From Syntrophobacterales bacterium (GTDB lineage Bacteria > Desulfobacterota > Desulfobaccia > Desulfobaccales > 0-14-0-80-60-11), in NCBI GenBank assembly GCA_020060385.1, contig JAGVAH010000039.1:1-53376 (forward strand): a DNA stretch of 53,376 nt. Reading direction: 5' to 3'. Of the stretch, positions 50,903 through 53,376 are shown piece after piece (position 1 is the first letter of the stretch; the number at the start of each line of letters is the position of its first letter). The notes under the pieces were generated by a model. The model was not told the origin of the DNA and did not search any database. It saw only the letters and a list, made by a program, of their open reading frames with translations. Both the position numbers and the translations under genes were made by a program.

Positions 50903-50983
50903 AAAATCCCCCTAAATCCCCCTTTAATGAAAGGGGGACTTTAGAAAACCCCCCTTTTGTTTAAAGGGGGGTAGGGGGGATTT
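50903..50983. repeat. CCCCCTTT/AAAGGGGG palindromic repeat
   Basis: AAATCCCCCTAAATCCCCC, then TTTAATGAAAGGGGGACTTT, CCCCCCTTTTGTTTAAAGGG and TAGGGGGGATTT. Same submotifs as 24221-24310 in swapped order. Confidence 0.75.
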
Positions 50984-51010
50984 CTCAGGCCCGGGGGGTG
51001 AGAAATCCTT

Positions 51011-51973
51011 TTGATTCATGGATGTTTAATCGCTCGATTATCCTGGTTTTTTATTGGCTTGCTGCTTATATCATTGACGACTCCGGGATCCGCTGAACCC
51101 ATGAACCGTGAAGCCATTCGGGCCAATTTGACCGCCCACCTCAAGTACCTCAGCGTCACCCTGGGGGACCGCTCCGTCTACCGGCCCGAAAATCTGCAGA
51201 AAGCTGAAGACTATGTCTTCGGCAATTTTCAGGAGATGGGCTACGCTCCCCGGCGCCAGACCTTCATCTATCAACGCCAGGAAGTGAGCAACGTCATCGC
51301 CGGGGACCAGTCCCCGGGGGGCTACTATATTCTGGGGGCCCATTTCGACACGGTGGCGGGCACCCCCGGCGCGGACGACAACGCCAGCGGCGTAGCTGTT
51401 CTCCTGGAAGTGGCCCGCCTGGCCCAGAACAAAAAACCGTCCCGGCCCTGGACCTTCATCGGCTTCACCACCGAGGAGCCCCCGGCGTTTTTCACCCCCT
51501 ACATGGGCAGCCGGGTCTATGCCAAGAGGGCCCGGAAGAATCGGGAGAAGATCCTGGGCATGCTCTGCCTGGAAATGGTGGGCTACTACCGCCAGGAGCC
51601 GGGGAGCCAGCAACTGCTTTTCCCTCTGCAATTCATGGGTTATCCCACCACCGGCAATTTCATCGGCATGGTGAGCGACCGGCGCTCCAAACCGCTCCTG
51701 GAGAGGCTGGATCGGGCCGTCAAGCAGGGCTGCAATCTGCCCACGGTCACCCTGGCCGTGCCCCTGGGGGGGTATATCCTGCCGGACGTGCGCCTGAGCG
51801 ACCACGCCAATTTCTGGGACGAAGGCTACCCCGCCATCATGCTCACGGACACCGCCTATCTGCGCAATCCCCACTACCACGGCCCCGGGGACGTCATGGA
51901 GAACCTGGACCTGGAGGCCATGACGGAACTGGTGCTGGGTTTGGCTAATTTTGTGGGCAGAGAAGGCAAATGA
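51011..51973 (+). CDS. secreted M28 family zinc aminopeptidase-like protein
   Basis: A 320-residue M28 peptidase with an N-terminal signal (LSWFFIGLLLISLTTPGSAE). Zinc-site motifs: LGAHFDTVAGTPGADDNASG (His and the bridging Asp), TTEEPPAF (catalytic Glu), LEMVGYYRQ, and a final His in RLSDHANFWDEG or PHYHGPG. The substrate is probably peptides outside the cytoplasm. TTG 51011 is in frame; no ATG is nearer than the MNREAIR position (51100), which would lose the signal. Confidence 0.88.
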   Translation: MIHGCLIARLSWFFIGLLLISLTTPGSAEPMNREAIRANLTAHLKYLSVTLGDRSVYRPENLQKAEDYVFGNFQEMGYAPRRQTFIYQRQEVSNVIAGDQSPGGYYILGAHFDTVAGTPGADDNASGVAVLLEVARLAQNKKPSRPWTFIGFTTEEPPAFFTPYMGSRVYAKRARKNREKILGMLCLEMVGYYRQEPGSQQLLFPLQFMGYPTTGNFIGMVSDRRSKPLLERLDRAVKQGCNLPTVTLAVPLGGYILPDVRLSDHANFWDEGYPAIMLTDTAYLRNPHYHGPGDVMENLDLEAMTELVLGLANFVGREGK

Positions 51974-52411
51974 AAGTGAGCGGTGCTTTGTTTACCTTGG
52001 TTTTACCCCGGTCATCCACCAGAAGAGTGGGGGGCCAGAAGGGGAAAATCCTCGCTTTTAATTGACATTTCTGCTGAAAGATGCTAGATTTTTGACCCTC
52101 GACCCAGGGGTCATCCCGGTGTTGGACAATCAGGTGATGAACAACACCGCCCGCAGAATCATTACCTCAAATTATTGCATCATTACCTGGAATACGGCAT
52201 GGCCAACCTTGCCAGGTAATCCAAACCTCCTCTTGTGGCCCCATCACCCACAATCCTACCCAGGGGCTGTTCAATGTTAGCAAATAAACACCACCACCCC
52301 GCGAATCAGGCAGCACGGTTGGCATGGCGACTCCGCCGCCAGTCGGCCGGCTGCGGCCGTAAGGCTTCGTCCAGCACCACCAAACTCTTTCTCTGGCAGG
52401 AGGACGGGAAC
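51974..52411. other. 438-base spacer with promoter and long leader
   Basis: Holds the promoter at 52062-52090 and then about 315 bases of leader before the beta-helix gene. The short hairpin GACCCTCGACCCAGGGGTC is near 52094-52112. No known riboswitch was recognised. Confidence 0.5.
52062..52090 (+). promoter_or_regulatory. sigma-70 promoter ahead of the beta-helix gene
   Basis: TTGACA at 52062-52067, a 17-base spacer and TAGATT at 52085-52090: a near-consensus promoter. Confidence 0.65.
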
Positions 52412-53248
52412 ATGAAAAGGATATGGTTGATTGTTGCTTTGCTGAGTGCGCTGCTGCTGGGCGCCACCCCGGTTCTGGCCCAAGACGGCTTTTATGTCAT
52501 CGCCGGCGGCGGCAGCGTGGGGACCAAGATTACCAGCCTGCCTTACGAGATCAACTCGTCGGGTTTATATTGCCTGGCCCGGAATCTTACTTACTCTGGC
52601 ACCACCGGCAATGCCATCACTGTAAATGTCAGCGACGTTACCCTAGACCTCATGGGCTTCAAACTGAGCGGACCGGGGAAGACCTCCGGCTCCAGTAATT
52701 TAATCTATATCGCTTCGGGGGTAAGTGACGTAGAAATCAGGAACGGCTCTGTTACCGACGCAGGCGGTTATGGCATTTATGGCCCAAGTCCTTATGGAGT
52801 TCGGGTCATCGGGCTGCGGGTCAGGGATGTTGGGAGCGCAGTTCAGTTGTTGGGATATAACCACCTGGTCATGGGCTGCACGGTCCTGAATAGCGCACAG
52901 GGAATATTCATCTGGCAAGGTTTGATAAAGGGCAACCAGGTATACAATATTGGTGGCATAGGTTTGAATACGAACAATGGCTCCACCGTATCCGGCAATG
53001 TGGTCAAATCCTGTGGTACAGATGGTATAGGTGCTGGTGCGGGCTCCTCAGTGCTGGACAATACAGTTATGGACAACGACGGATACGGGATCCTGACAGG
53101 TTATGGTGTCACCGTTAAGGGCAATACGTGCCGCGGCAATACTAAGGAAGGAATCAAAACCGGTAATGATTGCCTTATCACCAATAATTGCACCCAGGGG
53201 TTGACCGTCGGCAGCAACTGCTACGCGGTGTACAATCGCACGTATTAG
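52412..53248 (+). CDS. secreted right-handed parallel beta-helix protein
   Basis: A 278-residue protein. ATG 52412 has AGGAGG upstream and opens a signal peptide (MKRIWLIVALLSALLLGATP, cut after VLA). The mature part is built of short beta-helix rungs like those of NosD and pectate-lyase-type proteins (VTLDLMGFKLSGPG, VEIRNGSVTDAGGYGIYG, LDNTVMDNDGYGILTGYG, VKGNTCRGNTKEGIKTGNDC). Cys recur on the rungs (CGTDG, CRGNT, CLITNNC). It is probably a cell-surface or secreted carbohydrate-related protein; no catalytic residues can be assigned. Confidence 0.82.
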   Translation: MKRIWLIVALLSALLLGATPVLAQDGFYVIAGGGSVGTKITSLPYEINSSGLYCLARNLTYSGTTGNAITVNVSDVTLDLMGFKLSGPGKTSGSSNLIYIASGVSDVEIRNGSVTDAGGYGIYGPSPYGVRVIGLRVRDVGSAVQLLGYNHLVMGCTVLNSAQGIFIWQGLIKGNQVYNIGGIGLNTNNGSTVSGNVVKSCGTDGIGAGAGSSVLDNTVMDNDGYGILTGYGVTVKGNTCRGNTKEGIKTGNDCLITNNCTQGLTVGSNCYAVYNRTY

Positions 53249-53289
53249 GCCGGACTGGCATCCCCTGGTTCAGGGGAGACTTATACTGG

Positions 53290-53376
53290 TTGCCAAAAGT
53301 TTTTTCCGCCCCCCCTCACCCTAACCCTCTCCCCCCGCTGGGGGGAGAGGGGATAAGAGGAAAGAACTTTTGGCAA
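53290..53376. mobile_element. second copy of the TTGCCAAAAG-terminal element (window edge)
   Basis: Starts TTGCCAAAAGTTTTTTCC and ends GGAAAGAACTTTTGGCAA at the last base. Core CTCACCCTAACCCTCTCCCC and GAGAGGGGATAAGAGG as in 21204-21284. The window may cut the far flank. Confidence 0.75.

Overview
The window is 53.4 kb of GC-rich chromosome from a Gram-negative, flagellated bacterium. The gene set includes lipoproteins, an outer-membrane secretin, a membrane-bound lytic transglycosylase, a flagellar hook operon behind a sigma-54 promoter, the MEP isoprenoid gene ispG, and paired HD-GYP proteins. Together with the infB-ylxP-rbfA-truB-rpsO-pnp-M16 peptidase order, this suggests a deltaproteobacterium (Desulfobacterota), perhaps close to Desulfobacca. 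That placement is inference; there is no rRNA or other strong marker here. Most sequence is housekeeping chromosome, with small low-GC acquisitions and an unusual load of short intergenic repeats.

Layout. 1-8.8 kb: translation/RNA-decay operon (infB, ylxP, rbfA, truB, rpsO, pnp, M16 peptidase), interrupted between rbfA and truB by a low-GC MntA/HepT toxin-antitoxin module whose HepT gene is frameshifted. 8.9-13.4 kb: a small unknown protein, an alpha/beta hydrolase with cysteine at the nucleophile position, and two convergent HD-GYP paralogues. 13.8-19.8 kb: lytic transglycosylase, queE-queC (7-deazaguanine synthesis), two tandem dodecins coupled to rtcA, and an endonuclease/exonuclease/phosphatase-family protein. 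19.9-24 kb: an M20 amidohydrolase, then the minus-strand operon aroF-aroB-trmO-like. 24.4-30.8 kb: a partial Tad-type locus (prepilin peptidase, secretin, small lipoprotein, TPR/LytR_C protein, frameshifted TPR protein) with no pilin, ATPase or TadB/C. 31-37.2 kb: GNAT acetyltransferase, an aldo/keto reductase remnant, metallophosphoesterase, RNase II-family protein, purB and a methyltransferase. 37.5-41.9 kb: fliK-flgD-flgE. 42-44.6 kb: ispG and two lipoproteins. 44.8-46.7 kb: a stand-alone E1-like (ThiF) plus JAMM protease pair and a cupin. 47-53.4 kb: a receiver-PAS-Ser/Thr kinase fusion, a DUF457-type membrane protein, a Phd/VapC toxin-antitoxin pair with a 27-bp palindromic operator, a cupin, an M28 peptidase and a secreted beta-helix protein.

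The most distinctive features are: (1) at least 16 intergenic spacers carrying tandem repeats of exactly 7-bp period built from several unrelated words; (2) several families of palindromic, probably non-autonomous elements, one of which interrupts a 7-bp array without disturbing its phase; (3) the isolated ThiF/JAMM pair, with all adenylation and protease motifs visible but no ubiquitin-like partner; (4) several proteins that depart from their families: the Cys-nucleophile hydrolase, dodecins without the flavin-stacking Trp, a TrmO-like protein with an export signal, and a degenerate receiver fused to a kinase.
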